Below, piece after piece: positions 43,542-52,227 of a DNA stretch of 64,000 nt. The notes beneath the pieces are model-generated. The model was not told the DNA's origin, ran no database searches, and saw nothing but the letters and a program-made list of their open reading frames with translations. This stretch comes from Lentimicrobiaceae bacterium (lineage in GTDB: Bacteria; Bacteroidota; Bacteroidia; Bacteroidales; JAGNHN01). The DNA is taken from NCBI GenBank assembly GCA_018001695.1, contig JAGNHN010000005.1, forward strand, positions 35,355 through 99,354. Reading direction: 5' to 3'. Numbering within the stretch: position 1 is the first letter of the stretch; every line of letters starts with the position of its first letter. Made by a program: the position numbers and the translations under genes.

Positions 43542-44096
43542 ATGCTGAGTGACGAGGACATCATCAAAGGCTGTCTCAAGGGCAAGCGGGCTTCTCAGAG
43601 GCTGCTGTACGATAAGTATGCACCTGTTATGTATGGCGTTTGTCAGCGGTATTTTGCCTCAGATGATCAGGCAGAAGACGCAATGCAGGAAGGATTTATC
43701 AAAGTATTCAGCCATCTGGCGGACTTCAGGGGTGAAGGTTCTTTTGAGGGATGGATCAGACGGATTATGGTGACAACTTCGTTGAATTATTTCAGGGACA
43801 ATAAGCGGTATTACTATCAACTGGAGTACGAAGACGTCACAGAACTGTCAGAAGAGACCTACTTTCAGGAAGACCAGTTCACGCGAAAGGAATTGTTAAA
43901 CACGCTGCGCAATATGCCCGACGGCTATCGTACCGTGTTTAATATGTATGAGATAGAAGGATTTAATCACAAGGAAATAGCTGACATGCTGGGTGTATCT
44001 GTCAATACTTCCAAGTCACAGTTGGCAAAGGCACGTAAAATGTTACAAAAAAGACTGCTTGAGCTTTATCAGGCCAACCCATTGCACGAGAGATGA
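43542..44096 (+). CDS. ECF-type RNA polymerase sigma factor
   Basis: A 184-residue sigma-70 family protein with region 2 ('DQAEDAMQEGFIKVFSHLADFRGEGSFEGWIRRIMV') and region 4 with its helix-turn-helix ('YRTVFNMYEIEGFNHKEIADMLGVSVNTSKSQLAKARK'), and no regions 1 or 3. It directs RNA polymerase to a small regulon, usually under control of a co-encoded anti-sigma factor. Its stop overlaps the next start as ATGA, the normal sigma/anti-sigma coupling. Confidence 0.93.
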   Translation: MLSDEDIIKGCLKGKRASQRLLYDKYAPVMYGVCQRYFASDDQAEDAMQEGFIKVFSHLADFRGEGSFEGWIRRIMVTTSLNYFRDNKRYYYQLEYEDVTELSEETYFQEDQFTRKELLNTLRNMPDGYRTVFNMYEIEGFNHKEIADMLGVSVNTSKSQLAKARKMLQKRLLELYQANPLHER

Positions 44097-45166
44097 AAAA
44101 GCCATTTGATATAGGGTCCTTATACAGGGAGGCTTTCAGGGATTATCAGCCTGCCCCTCCCCCCGGCCTTGCAGATAAGACGCTGAGCAAGGTAAGCTCC
44201 GCCAGGCGATTGTCCTGGCAGGGCCGCTTCGCGCAACCCCTGATCTGGTCTGCCGGTGTAGTGATCATAGGCGTCACCGCATTTTTGCTCTGGCCGGAAG
44301 AGAACGCATCTGTTGAACCGGAGTCCCTGATTGTGATATCAGACACCCTTGCCAGCCAGGGTACCCCTGAGAATGTTGTTGTCCTGGAAGAGGAAGCTCC
44401 TGAAAATCTGATCACTGGCAGTTCTGATATCCAGGCAGCCAAAGAGCCTATTGCATCAACATCAGAAAAGAGCCCCATAAATGCTGTTCAAACGGTTTCT
44501 TCATCACAGGAAGAGAAGAAGACGGCTGATGTCAGTGATGCGCATGCGACAATGTCAACACCGCCATCCGTGCCAAAATTGGTGGAGAAGCAAGATCCAA
44601 GAAAGGCAGTAACGGATACCCCGGTATCTGCCTCAGAACGTCACAGGATAACACGTGTCCCAAGGGATACTGCAGCTTTGCCGGACGTTGTTCTCAGTGA
44701 GACCCAGTATATATGCAAGGGAGAAGGTGTTTCTATCGGAGCTTCGGGTGGCGTTTCCTATCTTTGGAATACAGGGGAGAAATCGCAGACCATACAAGTT
44801 AAGCCTCTTGCCACAACGCCTTACCGGGTGACGGTCACAAGGGCTGACCGACGCAAAGTACAGGGGGAGATTTGGGTCAATGTGGAGGATTGTGCTACGC
44901 TTTATGTCCCCAATGCTTTCACCCCAAATGGAGATGGGCTGAACGATGAATTCAAAGCCTACGGCAAAAGGCTGACATATTTCCATATCCAGATTTACGA
45001 TGGCACCGGTACGGTCCTTTTTGAATCCAGCGACATAGAGGAAGCCTGGGATGGGCAGTATGTCGGAGCACCGGTAGAAACCGGTCATTACTTCTACCGC
45101 ATCACCTATGCTGATCCTCAGAATACGAGGCAGACCCGAAATGGCAGGATCACCCTTTTGAGATAA
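44093..45166 (+). CDS. Single-pass membrane protein with T9SS type-B/gliding C-terminal domain, putative anti-sigma factor
   Basis: A 357-residue protein with an unusual build. Residues 1-45 are a cytoplasmic-looking segment ('REAFRDYQPAPPPGLADKTL') of the kind seen at the start of Bacteroidota anti-sigma-like proteins. Residues 48-67 form one membrane helix with no cleavage site. A disordered Ser/Thr/Glu-rich stretch follows (70-195), then an Ig-like module (200-265), and residues 271-357 are a gliding-motility-associated (CHU_C, T9SS type B) domain beginning 'VPNAFTPNGDGLNDEF'. The position straight after the sigma gene, with overlapping codons, supports an anti-sigma role; direct sigma binding is inference. 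Confidence 0.72.
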   Translation: MKKPFDIGSLYREAFRDYQPAPPPGLADKTLSKVSSARRLSWQGRFAQPLIWSAGVVIIGVTAFLLWPEENASVEPESLIVISDTLASQGTPENVVVLEEEAPENLITGSSDIQAAKEPIASTSEKSPINAVQTVSSSQEEKKTADVSDAHATMSTPPSVPKLVEKQDPRKAVTDTPVSASERHRITRVPRDTAALPDVVLSETQYICKGEGVSIGASGGVSYLWNTGEKSQTIQVKPLATTPYRVTVTRADRRKVQGEIWVNVEDCATLYVPNAFTPNGDGLNDEFKAYGKRLTYFHIQIYDGTGTVLFESSDIEEAWDGQYVGAPVETGHYFYRITYADPQNTRQTRNGRITLLR

Positions 45167-45172
45167 CTGAAA

Positions 45173-46480
45173 ATGAATCAGCAGGCAGTACCGGCAAGGC
45201 AGATCGACAGGACCAGAGAGCCCATTCACCGGCTTGAGGTAAATCCGGATGAGCTGGTATTGAAGCCTGCCGTACAGATTCTTGATAATGGCATTCCTGT
45301 TTACATTGTTCAGGAATCCGGCAGTGGTTTGTTCAGGCTGGAATGGGTGATGCCAGCCGGGATGTGGTATGAGCAGAAGAATCTCGCTGCTTTTTTTACC
45401 CTCAGAATGTTGCGGGAGGGTACGCAGATCCATGATGCAGAAAGCTTTGCTGAGTTAACCGATTATCATGGATCCTATATAGAGACCACAGCAGAGCGTG
45501 ACCGGGCATCTGTGACACTCTATTGCCCCCTCCATTTTGCCGCTGAAGTATTACCCCTGTTGGCAGAAATGCTGGCTGAACCCACTTTCCCTGAGGATTT
45601 GCTTCTGCAGGAGCTACAGTACCAGAAACAGGCTTTTCTAATCAACCAGGAGAAGGTTTCCTTTCTGGCCCGTAATCAGATGATGGCTGCCTTGTTTGGG
45701 GCCACGCATCCTTATGGAAGATGGATCGATGAAACAGACTTCGATCAACTGCGGCGGGAAGACCTCCTTGCACACCATCAGGTTGGTATGGACCTTCGGA
45801 ATACCTACATCGTCATGGCCGGAGATGTCCCTGATTCACTGATGCATACTGTCAACCGCTATTTCGGATGCCTTACCGGTACCCATATTACAATCGCATA
45901 TCCCAAGCTGGAACAAGTTTTGACAACAACCGGCAGGAATATCTACGTTTCAAAGGAGGGTGCTTTGCAGACCGCTATCAGGATGGGGCGCCGTTTATTT
46001 GAACGCTCACATCCTGATTTTATCCCTGCCCAGGTTGCTGTCACGATACTGGGTGGCTATTTTGGTTCCCGCCTTATGAAAAAGCTGCGGGAAGAGCAGG
46101 GATTTACGTATGGGATAGGTGCCAGTATTGCTGCGATGGAGCAGGATGGGGCTTTCCTTGTGGCCACAGAGGTAGGAGAGGGTGTCGCAGAACAGGCATT
46201 GGATGCTATCCGGCAGGAAATCAGGCGGCTGAGGAAAGAACCGCTTGATAAGGAAGAGCTGGAGCGTGTCAGCACGTATATGACAGGCAATATGCTTCGC
46301 AACCTGGATGGTGCTTTTGCACGGGCAGACCGGCTCAGGATGTTGAAGGAATCAGGATTGGGGATGGATTATTTCCTCCATTGGTATCAAAAGGTCTGGA
46401 GCCTTAAGGGGGAAGATATCCAGAAGGTATTTGAGGTGTATTTGAAGGAAGATGATATGATCTGTGTTACAGCCGGGTGA
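45173..46480 (+). CDS. M16 family peptidase-like protein, non-catalytic partner
   Basis: A 435-residue M16-fold protein. At the place of the zinc motif it reads 'LAAFFTLRMLREGT' (residues 71-84) with no His-x-x-Glu-His, so it cannot bind zinc there. It keeps the second-half signature 'GGYFGSRLMKKLREEQGFTYGIGA'. In heterodimeric M16B peptidases such a subunit helps bind substrate. It follows the membrane protein by 6 bases and pairs naturally with the catalytic M16 at 42235. Confidence 0.9.
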   Translation: MNQQAVPARQIDRTREPIHRLEVNPDELVLKPAVQILDNGIPVYIVQESGSGLFRLEWVMPAGMWYEQKNLAAFFTLRMLREGTQIHDAESFAELTDYHGSYIETTAERDRASVTLYCPLHFAAEVLPLLAEMLAEPTFPEDLLLQELQYQKQAFLINQEKVSFLARNQMMAALFGATHPYGRWIDETDFDQLRREDLLAHHQVGMDLRNTYIVMAGDVPDSLMHTVNRYFGCLTGTHITIAYPKLEQVLTTTGRNIYVSKEGALQTAIRMGRRLFERSHPDFIPAQVAVTILGGYFGSRLMKKLREEQGFTYGIGASIAAMEQDGAFLVATEVGEGVAEQALDAIRQEIRRLRKEPLDKEELERVSTYMTGNMLRNLDGAFARADRLRMLKESGLGMDYFLHWYQKVWSLKGEDIQKVFEVYLKEDDMICVTAG

Positions 46481-46548
46481 TGAAACGCAGGCAGGCATTA
46501 CTGTTTATTGCAATCTTCACCTGGCGTATGAAAGAAACTGTAAATTGC

Positions 46549-46556
46549 TAACTTTG
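46549..46556 (+). promoter_or_regulatory. Promoter -7 box for the large T9SS type-B protein
   Basis: TAACTTTG matches TAnnTTTG and ends 12 bases before the ATG at 46569, which also argues for that start. The gene can be transcribed apart from the M16/sigma operon. Confidence 0.5.
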
Positions 46557-46568
46557 AAGCGAAATAAC

Positions 46569-49500
46569 ATGCGTATGTTCAGGAAAATCATTGTGGCATT
46601 GGGGATACTTCTCCTCACCGGCCTTCCCGTAAGCGCTTCTCACTATATGGGGGGAGAAATCATCTGGGAATGTCTGCCCAACGGAAATTTCAGGTTTATC
46701 CTTAAAGTATACCGTGAATGTGGCGGGATCCAGTATCCAACAAACGGGGTCTCTCTGACCTCTAATTCTCCTGCCGGGACGATACAGATGCGGCTTTGGC
46801 CCAATGCGGTGCAAGGAATCAAAGATATCTCTCCGCAGTGTAATGGCGACCCTATGTTCTCACACATCAAGTGTCTGAATACCAGTCCTCCCCAGCCCTC
46901 CAACCAGGGTGCAGTGGAGGAATGGACGTATACCTCTGATCAGATGAATCCCAATGGGGTCACCCTCAATGGGGTGCCCCCACCCTCAGGGTGGGTGTTT
47001 GCCTATACGAGTTGCTGCCGGAATCCATGTACCAATATCTCTGGTTCACAAAGTAAGAGCTGGTATGTCAGGGCGATCATGTATCCATACAACAATACCA
47101 ATACATACCCCTGCTGGGATGACTCGCCTACCTTCTATGAGAAACCTTCTACAGTCATTTGTACCGGTTATCCATTCACCTATAATCATAATGCTTACGA
47201 CAAGCAGTTGGATTCATTGACATATGAATGGGATACCCCCCTTGAAACGGGGCTGAACAGCCCGATAACCGGATGGAATGCAGGGTATTCGTATACCAGT
47301 CCATTACCAGGAACTTTCCATAATCCGCAAAATGTGAATGCCACGGTCAACCCCTATACCGGTGAGATCAGCTTTACATCGTATACCCAGGGAGCATTCA
47401 TCACCGTAACCAAGGTGACTGCTTATAAATGCGGTATAAAAATTGCCGAGGTGTTCCGCGAAATGCAGATTGTATTGCTGGCCTGCGGCAGCAACGACCC
47501 TCCGGATGTCACGGCGCCCTTCTTCGATACCACGACCATGACCTGGTCCAAGTATATTGATACGGTATATGCCGGTGCGGTGGTGAACTTCTATTTCACG
47601 GCCCTGGATACGACCCCTTTGATACTCGCCAATGGACAGCTTACATCTGTGACCCTCACTGCAACAGGTTCCCAGTTCGGACTTGGATACTCCAGCACCG
47701 TCACCGGTTGTTTGAATCCTCCCTGTGCTATACTGAACCCACCGCCTCCCATTACACAGGTCATGGGATTAAATACCCAGTTCACCTGGCAGACCACCTG
47801 TGCCCATCTGGAGACACAAACCGGGTGTGGGGGCACTTCTAACGTCTATAACTTTATCCTAAAGGCCCAGGATGACTTCTGCCCGGCCCCGGGGATCAAT
47901 GTGAGTACCATCACTGTCGTTGTCCGAAACGCAATACTTGGCCCACCCAGCCTGAGGTGTATCTCCGTTGAGCCTAATGGGGATGTGATCCTCGACTGGG
48001 TTGGACCAGATACTACCAAGATTCCCAATACCCTGGAATCATATCAAATATATACAGCTATTAACCCCAATGGCCCGTTTGTTCTGCTGGACAGCGTGTT
48101 CGGTTATAACAATACAACCTATACCCATGTAGGGGCCAATGCATCCAATGTGCCCAGGTATTATTACCTCCGGTCCAGATCCGGCTGTTATGGCAATTAT
48201 TATTCGGGAAATTCGGACACTTTGCGCACAATCAATCTGAATGTGACCAATATTGGGAGTGCGACTGCAGAACTTACATGGAACCAGAGCCATACACCTC
48301 CACTGCCTACTTCGCTGGGTTTGTGGGAAATATACCGGGAGCAAGGTCCTGGGAACTGGATCAATGTTGGTAATACAACATCATTGACATACCAGGATGT
48401 GGTGCCGGCTGCCTGCGGTTTTGTGCGTTACAGGGTGATGGTGACAGACTCCAGTGGTTGCGAATCATGGTCATCGGTCGGTGAGGACATGTTCCGGAGC
48501 GCCGTTCCGCCTCACCTGCGCTGTGTCTCTACCAGTCTGGACGGTCAGGTTACCATTACATGGGTGTTGCCGGATGATCCCATTACTGAGGATAATTTCT
48601 CAAGTTATCAGATCTTCCATTCGCTAAACCCCAATGGGCCATTTCTATTGCTGGATAGTGTGACCACCTTCACTACGGTAAGCTATACCCACGCCCAGGC
48701 CAATGGCAATGCCACCATCAATTATTATGTGGTTCAAACCAAGATTGATTGTGATGGATATTTTAGTTCAGCCGATTCGGATACGATCAATAATATCGTA
48801 TTGATCCATACTGCCCCGACTACACAATCCGGTGATCTGAGCTGGAACCATAATCACACTCCTCTACTGCCTTCCGCATCAGGGGTGTATATGGTTTACA
48901 GGGAGTTCCCTCCGGGAACCTGGATATTGCTGGATTCGACAGAAAACCTGGCATATTCACATGAAGTCCTTGTCTGCAATGATACCGTGAATTACAGGGT
49001 GGAAATTGCGGATTCGTCCGGCTGTGTATCTGTATCCTCTCAGGCTGGTGATTTCTATTTCGATGATGATTTCCCGGATATTCCTGTCCTGGATTCGGTA
49101 AGTATCGATACCAATTTCTGGATGCCTGTCCTTGGTTGGCAGCCTTCCGTGGCCGGTGATGTCCATGGTTATATCATTTTCCGCAACGACGGGATATGGG
49201 TTGCCATCGATACGGTCTGGGGACAGAACGAGACCTTCTATATGGACGAAGATCCGGCTCACAATCCCTGTGATGCACCACAGTACTATTGCATAGCTGC
49301 TTTCGATACCTGCGGTAGAACCAGTCCTATGGGGATAGATAACATCCACAATTCGATGTATCTGGAGATCACGAATTACAACCCATGTCTGGATATCATT
49401 GAACTGGAATGGACCCCTTACCGGAATATTAAGGATAACTTATTGGGGTACAGAATATTTGTGAGCGAGAACGGCGGTCCTTACCATGTACTGGCCACCA

Positions 49501-50507
49501 ACCTGGCCCAGGGAACCAATCCTCCATCCAATAAATATACCCATAAGCAATTGGTAAAGGATACCGAGTACTGCTATTATATTCAGGCCTACAGTGACCT
49601 GGATGTCAGTTCGCGTTCCTGCGAAGCCTGTATCGTAGCAGAAAAGGCTTCCCCACCCAATTACCTTTATATTCGCTATGCTACGGTGGAGGAGAATGAT
49701 CACATCCGCCTTCAGGTGAATGTGGATGATAATCCTGCCACCGTAAATTTCAAAATCTTGCGTTCAGCCTCTCTGAACGGGCCTTATGAAGTTATCGGCA
49801 ATATTCCTCCTTCACCCATCCTGGACTGGAGTTTCCTTGATTACGATGCCTACTTCAAGAAGCAGAGCTATTTCTATAAGGTAGTTGCTGTGGACAGCTG
49901 CGGTGTGGATGCCTTCGTCTCTGATCTGGCTCGCACCATTCATCTGACAGCAGAACCACGCAATGATTTCACAAACTACCTTGAATGGAATGATTACCTG
50001 GGTTGGAACTGGGCTGGTGTTAAGGAGTACAACCTTTACAGGGTCGTAGATGGTTTGGCTGATCCTATCCCTGTGGCAGTGTTACCTTTCGGTACTACCA
50101 ACTTTGTGGATGATGTGATGGGATTGACAGAGACCCAGGGCAAGTTCAGTTATCACCTGGAAGCCGTACAGGGTCCTGGTATTCCTGATTTTGCCGACAC
50201 CAGCCTTTCGAATAAGGCGGAGCTGTTGCAACGTTCCAGGATCTTCATTCCCAATGCCATTTCTCCCAAGGGTTACAACAATCAGTTCAAGCCGATCACG
50301 GTATATGTTGATATGAGTGAGTATTATTTCAGCATTTACAATCGTTGGGGTCAGAAGATTTTTGAGACCAGGGATCCCGAGCGGGCCTGGGATGGGACCT
50401 ATAACAATGAATTTGTTCCTGGCGGCGTGTATGTCTATCGCGTCACCTTCCTTACGAGCACAGGAGATACCTTTGAGAAACGGGGAACAGTCACCGTCAT
50501 CTACTAA
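46569..50507 (+). CDS. Large multi-domain surface protein with T9SS type-B sorting domain
   Basis: A protein of about 1312 residues. It has a signal peptide ending near 'LPVSASHYMGGEIIW', an N-terminal cysteine-containing region with the 'YECLPNGNFRF...KVYRECGG'-like pattern common at the start of Bacteroidota adhesin-like proteins, several fibronectin-III-like repeats (for example 'LRCVSTSLDGQVTITWVLPDD', 'LDSVTTFTTVSYTHAQANG') and a C-terminal gliding-motility-associated domain ('RIFIPNAISPKGYNNQFKPI...FETRDPERAWDGTYNNEFVPGGVYVYRV'). It is a likely T9SS-exported surface or matrix protein. The ATG at 46569 is chosen from the signal peptide and promoter; an earlier in-frame ATG at 46464 overlaps the M16 gene. 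Confidence 0.85.
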   Translation: MRMFRKIIVALGILLLTGLPVSASHYMGGEIIWECLPNGNFRFILKVYRECGGIQYPTNGVSLTSNSPAGTIQMRLWPNAVQGIKDISPQCNGDPMFSHIKCLNTSPPQPSNQGAVEEWTYTSDQMNPNGVTLNGVPPPSGWVFAYTSCCRNPCTNISGSQSKSWYVRAIMYPYNNTNTYPCWDDSPTFYEKPSTVICTGYPFTYNHNAYDKQLDSLTYEWDTPLETGLNSPITGWNAGYSYTSPLPGTFHNPQNVNATVNPYTGEISFTSYTQGAFITVTKVTAYKCGIKIAEVFREMQIVLLACGSNDPPDVTAPFFDTTTMTWSKYIDTVYAGAVVNFYFTALDTTPLILANGQLTSVTLTATGSQFGLGYSSTVTGCLNPPCAILNPPPPITQVMGLNTQFTWQTTCAHLETQTGCGGTSNVYNFILKAQDDFCPAPGINVSTITVVVRNAILGPPSLRCISVEPNGDVILDWVGPDTTKIPNTLESYQIYTAINPNGPFVLLDSVFGYNNTTYTHVGANASNVPRYYYLRSRSGCYGNYYSGNSDTLRTINLNVTNIGSATAELTWNQSHTPPLPTSLGLWEIYREQGPGNWINVGNTTSLTYQDVVPAACGFVRYRVMVTDSSGCESWSSVGEDMFRSAVPPHLRCVSTSLDGQVTITWVLPDDPITEDNFSSYQIFHSLNPNGPFLLLDSVTTFTTVSYTHAQANGNATINYYVVQTKIDCDGYFSSADSDTINNIVLIHTAPTTQSGDLSWNHNHTPLLPSASGVYMVYREFPPGTWILLDSTENLAYSHEVLVCNDTVNYRVEIADSSGCVSVSSQAGDFYFDDDFPDIPVLDSVSIDTNFWMPVLGWQPSVAGDVHGYIIFRNDGIWVAIDTVWGQNETFYMDEDPAHNPCDAPQYYCIAAFDTCGRTSPMGIDNIHNSMYLEITNYNPCLDIIELEWTPYRNIKDNLLGYRIFVSENGGPYHVLATNLAQGTNPPSNKYTHKQLVKDTEYCYYIQAYSDLDVSSRSCEACIVAEKASPPNYLYIRYATVEENDHIRLQVNVDDNPATVNFKILRSASLNGPYEVIGNIPPSPILDWSFLDYDAYFKKQSYFYKVVAVDSCGVDAFVSDLARTIHLTAEPRNDFTNYLEWNDYLGWNWAGVKEYNLYRVVDGLADPIPVAVLPFGTTNFVDDVMGLTETQGKFSYHLEAVQGPGIPDFADTSLSNKAELLQRSRIFIPNAISPKGYNNQFKPITVYVDMSEYYFSIYNRWGQKIFETRDPERAWDGTYNNEFVPGGVYVYRVTFLTSTGDTFEKRGTVTVIY

Positions 50508-50534
50508 GGCCTTGTTATGATAAGTAACCTGATA

Positions 50535-50564
50535 CAGCCCAGCCGGTTTGACCTGGCTGGGCTG
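50535..50564 (+). terminator. Stem-loop after the large T9SS protein gene, possible terminator
   Basis: CAGCCCAGCC (50535-50544) and GGCTGGGCTG (50555-50564) form a perfect 10-bp GC-rich stem with a 10-base loop. Only a weak T content follows, so termination is probable but not certain. Confidence 0.6.
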
Positions 50565-50619
50565 CGTCATTAAATGATAACCGCCTGAAGGCATAAGAGA
50601 AGGATTGCCGAAATGCACT

Positions 50620-50627
50620 TACCTTTG
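50620..50627 (+). promoter_or_regulatory. Promoter -7 box for guaB
   Basis: TACCTTTG matches TAnnTTTG, 20 bases before the guaB start codon. Confidence 0.5.
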
Positions 50628-50647
50628 CCTGGCAAAAAGCGATAGCA

Positions 50648-52117
50648 ATGAACAGCATAGACCAGAAATTCATTGGAGAGGGTCTGACGTATGACGATGT
50701 TCTCCTGGTGCCGGCCTATTCCGCCATACATCCCCGTGAAACAGACGTTTCAAGTTTGTTTTCCAGAAATATCCGCATCAATATCCCCATCGTTACGGCT
50801 GCAATGGATACCGTGACAGAATCGGGCATGGCCATTGCCATTGCCCAGGATGGCGGTATAGGGGTTTTGCATAAAAACATGTCGATCACCGACCAGGCCA
50901 ACGAAGTGAAGAAAGTCAAGCGGGCTGAAAACGGAATGATACTGGATCCCATCACCCTACCGGAAGATGCTTTGGTAGAGGATGCCCTGCATATCATGCG
51001 GGAGTTTTCCATCGGCGGTATTCCAGTGGTTCAGGCCAACGGTAAACTGGTTGGCATTGTTACCAACCGTGACCTGAGATTTGAGCGCAATCTGCGCCGA
51101 CCTGTAAGAGAAGTCATGACGTCTGAGAACCTTGTTACCACGACGGAATTCACCGATTTTGAGAAAGCAGGGGATATTCTGCAGGAACACAAAATTGAGA
51201 AACTGCCTGTGGTGGATAAGGACTATCGGCTGGTCGGTCTGATCACTTACAAGGACATTATCAAGATCAAGGCACGTCCGAACGCATGCAAAGACGCCCG
51301 CGGCAGACTGCGTGTTGCAGCGGCAGTCGGCGTTGCTTCAGATACTGATGATAGGGTGGCAGCGTTGGTGGAACAGGGCGTGGATGCCATCGTCATCGAT
51401 ACGGCTCACGGGCACTCGGCCAATGTGATCGCAACGACACGTAGGCTGAAGCAGGCTTACCCGGACCTGGACATCGTTGTGGGCAATATTGCTACGGCTG
51501 ATGCGGCCCGGGATCTCATGGAAGCCGGTGCAGATGGCATCAAGGTAGGGATAGGACCTGGTTCTATCTGCACTACGCGCGTAGTAGCCGGGATTGGAAT
51601 ACCCCAGCTCTCGGCGATCCTGCATGTCGCAGGAGCTCTGAAGGGATCAGGCGTGCCGGTCATCGCAGATGGAGGCATCCGGTACACGGGTGACATCGTC
51701 AAGGCGCTGGCGGCAGGTGCGCATTCCATCATGGCAGGTTCCCTGTTCGCCGGGGTTGATGAATCCCCAGGTGAGACCGTCATCTTTGAAGGAAGGAAAT
51801 ACAAGACTTACAGAGGTATGGGCTCTATCGAGGCCATGAACAAAGGCTCCAAAGACCGGTATTTCCAGGAGGGAGAAGACGACCTGAGCAAGCTGGTGCC
51901 TGAAGGCATCGTGGGCCGTGTACCCTATAAAGGGACCCTCTCAGAGCTCATTCACCAGATGGTTGGAGGATTACGTGCCGGAATGGGTTACACGGGATCG
52001 CCTGATATAACAAGCCTCCAGAAGGCCAGGTTTATCAAGATCACTGCTGCAGGTGTGGTTGAAAGTCACCCGCATGATATCACCATCACCCGGGAGGCTC
52101 CAAACTATAGCCGGTAG
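50648..52117 (+). CDS. guaB: Inosine-5'-monophosphate dehydrogenase
   Basis: A 489-residue TIM-barrel enzyme with two CBS domains inserted after about residue 95 ('[26 protein letters not shown]' and '[22 protein letters not shown]'). The catalytic loop '[17 protein letters not shown]' carries the active-site cysteine, and '[18 protein letters not shown]' and '[10 protein letters not shown]' follow. It makes XMP from IMP with NAD+ in guanine nucleotide synthesis. Confidence 0.97.
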   Translation: MNSIDQKFIGEGLTYDDVLLVPAYSAIHPRETDVSSLFSRNIRINIPIVTAAMDTVTESGMAIAIAQDGGIGVLHKNMSITDQANEVKKVKRAENGMILDPITLPEDALVEDALHIMREFSIGGIPVVQANGKLVGIVTNRDLRFERNLRRPVREVMTSENLVTTTEFTDFEKAGDILQEHKIEKLPVVDKDYRLVGLITYKDIIKIKARPNACKDARGRLRVAAAVGVASDTDDRVAALVEQGVDAIVIDTAHGHSANVIATTRRLKQAYPDLDIVVGNIATADAARDLMEAGADGIKVGIGPGSICTTRVVAGIGIPQLSAILHVAGALKGSGVPVIADGGIRYTGDIVKALAAGAHSIMAGSLFAGVDESPGETVIFEGRKYKTYRGMGSIEAMNKGSKDRYFQEGEDDLSKLVPEGIVGRVPYKGTLSELIHQMVGGLRAGMGYTGSPDITSLQKARFIKITAAGVVESHPHDITITREAPNYSR

Positions 52118-52183
52118 ATCACGGAATGGCTTACCCTTAAGGATTTTTAACAGATCCATCAAAAGCCTTCATATTAAAAGGAT

Positions 52184-52191
52184 TATCTTTG
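52184..52191 (+). promoter_or_regulatory. Promoter -7 box for the PpiC/SurA operon
   Basis: TATCTTTG matches TAnnTTTG, 36 bases before the start codon at 52228. Confidence 0.5.
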
Positions 52192-52227
52192 CCCTTGCTT
52201 CGGAAATTCTTATAAAATCAAAGAAAT

